A stretch of DNA of 12,525 nucleotides from an uncultured Clostridia bacterium (lineage in GTDB: Bacteria; Bacillota; Clostridia; Oscillospirales; Ruminococcaceae), in assembly GCA_946613705.1 (NCBI GenBank), contig CAMOFU010000044.1, positions 1 through 12,525 of the forward strand, read 5' to 3'. Shown here in pieces: positions 11,307-12,525 of this stretch. The position numbers were made by a program, and so were the translations under genes. The notes beneath the pieces are model-generated. The model saw only the letters and a program-made list of their open reading frames with translations. It was not told the origin of the DNA and made no database searches. Each line of letters opens with the position of its first letter. Position 1 is the stretch's first letter.

Positions 11307-12525
11307 CTATTCTTCGATCATAATATATTCTGTTTCTCCGCTCGTGCCTATACTTGCTTTTGTCAGATTGTATGCCTGCTGTATCGTGTTGCTGCCGTCG
11401 GCAGATATGATGCCCGAACAGCTTACCGCCACGGTGTCACCGACCTGCATTGCCTGCGGAAAGACCGCGCTTCGTCTGATCCTGATATCATCAGTCGGCA
11501 GGATATACGTCCTCCCGTCGGAAGGATCACTGCAAAGCTCCGTGTCGTCAAAGCAGATACGGTCATCTGTTATCTCTGTCACGATACCCCCGAGGATCAC
11601 TTTATCGGGCACAGGCTCCGCTGTATCAGAGTTTTCAAGACAATACTGTCTGATCTCAGCAGCAGCTTCATTGCCGATCATAAACAGATATTGATAATCA
11701 AAACAGTTAGTCCAAAGATATCCGTCATCTGTTATATAAAGAGCCCTGTTGCCTGCACCGAGCGTCTCGCTGTTCACAGTAAAGCACAGATATCTTCTGC
11801 CGCTGCAGCTCCACTCATCGTCCTGTACAAACGGAGCAGCTGTATAGTTTTTCAATATATCCCATATACCGCCCCCGTCGGTCAGCACTCTGCTTTCTGT
11901 CTCTGTATATTCCTCGTATTCGCTGTATCGGTCAAACCTCAGATTAGAGTCAAGACTGTATTCTCCTATCAGCTCACCAAGATCGGACGGCGGGTCGTAT
12001 GCTTCTTTTTTATATACATAGTATTCTTCGCCGATCAGCAGCGCTATCTCTTTATCTGTATCTATACCGCTGATCTCAAACGCTTCAAACTCCGCCGAAT
12101 GCCGAGTATCATCATACATATCATATCCGCTTGCAGTACAGTTCCCGAGGCTTCTTCCGATCAGCTGAGTATCGGTAACATTGCAGTTCGCAGCAGTGTA
12201 TACAGTCCCGCCGAGTTCCGTCTCGGTATACCGCTCATTTTCGGCAAGGTATTCCCACGGCCAGACAATGGCAGACTCGGGCGAATAGAATCCCGTCTTG
12301 TATTCGGGCGCTGTTATTGCGATAGTATCAGCTTCCGCGATACTGTTTTCCGAACTGCCGTCTTCGATCTCAGACTGCGCTTCGCTATCGGTAACAGGAT
12401 CGTCCCGAGTGATGCTTTCGGGAACAGAGCTTGTATCATCGCTGCTGCTCGTTTCCGTAATGCTGTCGGCTGTGCTGCCGTCTGTCTTTGCCTGACCGAT
12501 CATGCTTTCGCTGCTGCTCTGTGAG
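11307..12525 (-). CDS. Unrecognised Ser/Asp-rich probable extracytoplasmic protein, 5' end beyond the window
   Basis: The frame ends with TAG at 11307-11309 and is open through the right edge. An ATG at 12503 exists, but the Ser-rich sequence continues upstream of it (codons for S-Q-S-S-S-E-S), so the real start, and any signal or membrane segment, probably lies outside. At least 405 residues are visible. Counted from Met 12503, residues 1-60 are a low-complexity Ser/Thr/Asp/Glu linker. Residues about 85-290 are a globular region rich in Tyr, Glu and Asp with several cysteines, whose family I do not recognise. Residues about 300-385 (VTEITDDRICF ... VGDTVAVSCSGIIS) have the pattern of a small OB-fold-like beta domain, loosely like DUF3221. 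It converges on the B12 operon and need not be related to it. Confidence 0.75.
   Translation of the reverse strand, partial: SQSSSESMIGQAKTDGSTADSITETSSSDDTSSVPESITRDDPVTDSEAQSEIEDGSSENSIAEADTIAITAPEYKTGFYSPESAIVWPWEYLAENERYTETELGGTVYTAANCNVTDTQLIGRSLGNCTASGYDMYDDTRHSAEFEAFEISGIDTDKEIALLIGEEYYVYKKEAYDPPSDLGELIGEYSLDSNLRFDRYSEYEEYTETESRVLTDGGGIWDILKNYTAAPFVQDDEWSCSGRRYLCFTVNSETLGAGNRALYITDDGYLWTNCFDYQYLFMIGNEAAAEIRQYCLENSDTAEPVPDKVILGGIVTEITDDRICFDDTELCSDPSDGRTYILPTDDIRIRRSAVFPQAMQVGDTVAVSCSGIISADGSNTIQQAYNLTKASIGTSGETEYIMIEE

Noticed and set aside
11256..12524. Plus-strand frame of 422 codons at the right end
   Set aside because: It crosses the 13-bp terminator hairpin and is antisense to the minus-strand gene, which has the more protein-like composition and ends neatly beside the terminator.

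Overview
The window looks like chromosome from a low- to mid-GC Gram-positive gut or rumen bacterium, most likely a Ruminococcus-like member of the Oscillospiraceae (Bacillota). The grounds are strong GGAGG ribosome binding sites with 7-8 nt spacing, textbook sigma-A promoters, an ECF (energy-coupling factor) transporter, a signal-peptide surface protein with a sortase-like NPATA tail, long Ser/Thr/Asp/Glu-rich extracellular linkers, and a YicI-type alpha-xylosidase. The genus is inference.

Left part, minus strand (1-3900): a minus-strand gene begins at 24 and leaves the window at once. Positions 50-188 hold a GC-rich repeat block containing a 31-codon reading frame. A hairpin at 232-270 lies downstream of a GH31 alpha-xylosidase gene (start best set at 2682). 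The AT-rich gap 2689-2901 holds a candidate promoter and an 18-bp near-palindrome typical of LacI/CcpA-family operators. A quinolinate synthase gene, nadA (start best set at 3831), follows, driven by a consensus promoter (TTGACA-N17-TATAAT).

Central part, plus strand (3969-11303): this is the most interesting region. A consensus promoter leads into a cobalamin (B12) riboswitch. Its expression platform can be read directly: a P13-like hairpin, an 11-bp antiterminator and an intrinsic terminator that exclude one another. Five genes follow with almost no gaps. They encode a 100-aa basic protein resembling the HNH-associated repeat; a 720-aa surface protein with a DUF4430 (transcobalamin-like) domain and a helical alpha/alpha-barrel-like region; a 324-aa membrane-anchored protein with a Ser/Thr stalk and a second DUF4430 domain; EcfT; and an 867-aa fusion of both ECF ATPases with an S-component-like membrane domain. 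The operon ends at a strong 13-bp hairpin at 11271-11303.

Taken together, the central operon reads as a B12-repressed system for capturing corrinoid at the cell surface and importing it. The large surface protein appears to carry both fold types found in animal intrinsic factor/transcobalamin, but in the opposite order. The small DUF4430 protein could hand ligand to the fused ECF importer. The riboswitch is read from sequence; the binding and hand-off roles are inferred.

Right end (11307-12525, minus strand): a convergent gene, cut by the window edge, encodes an unrecognised Ser/Asp-rich probable extracytoplasmic protein with a tentative OB-fold-like C-terminal domain.
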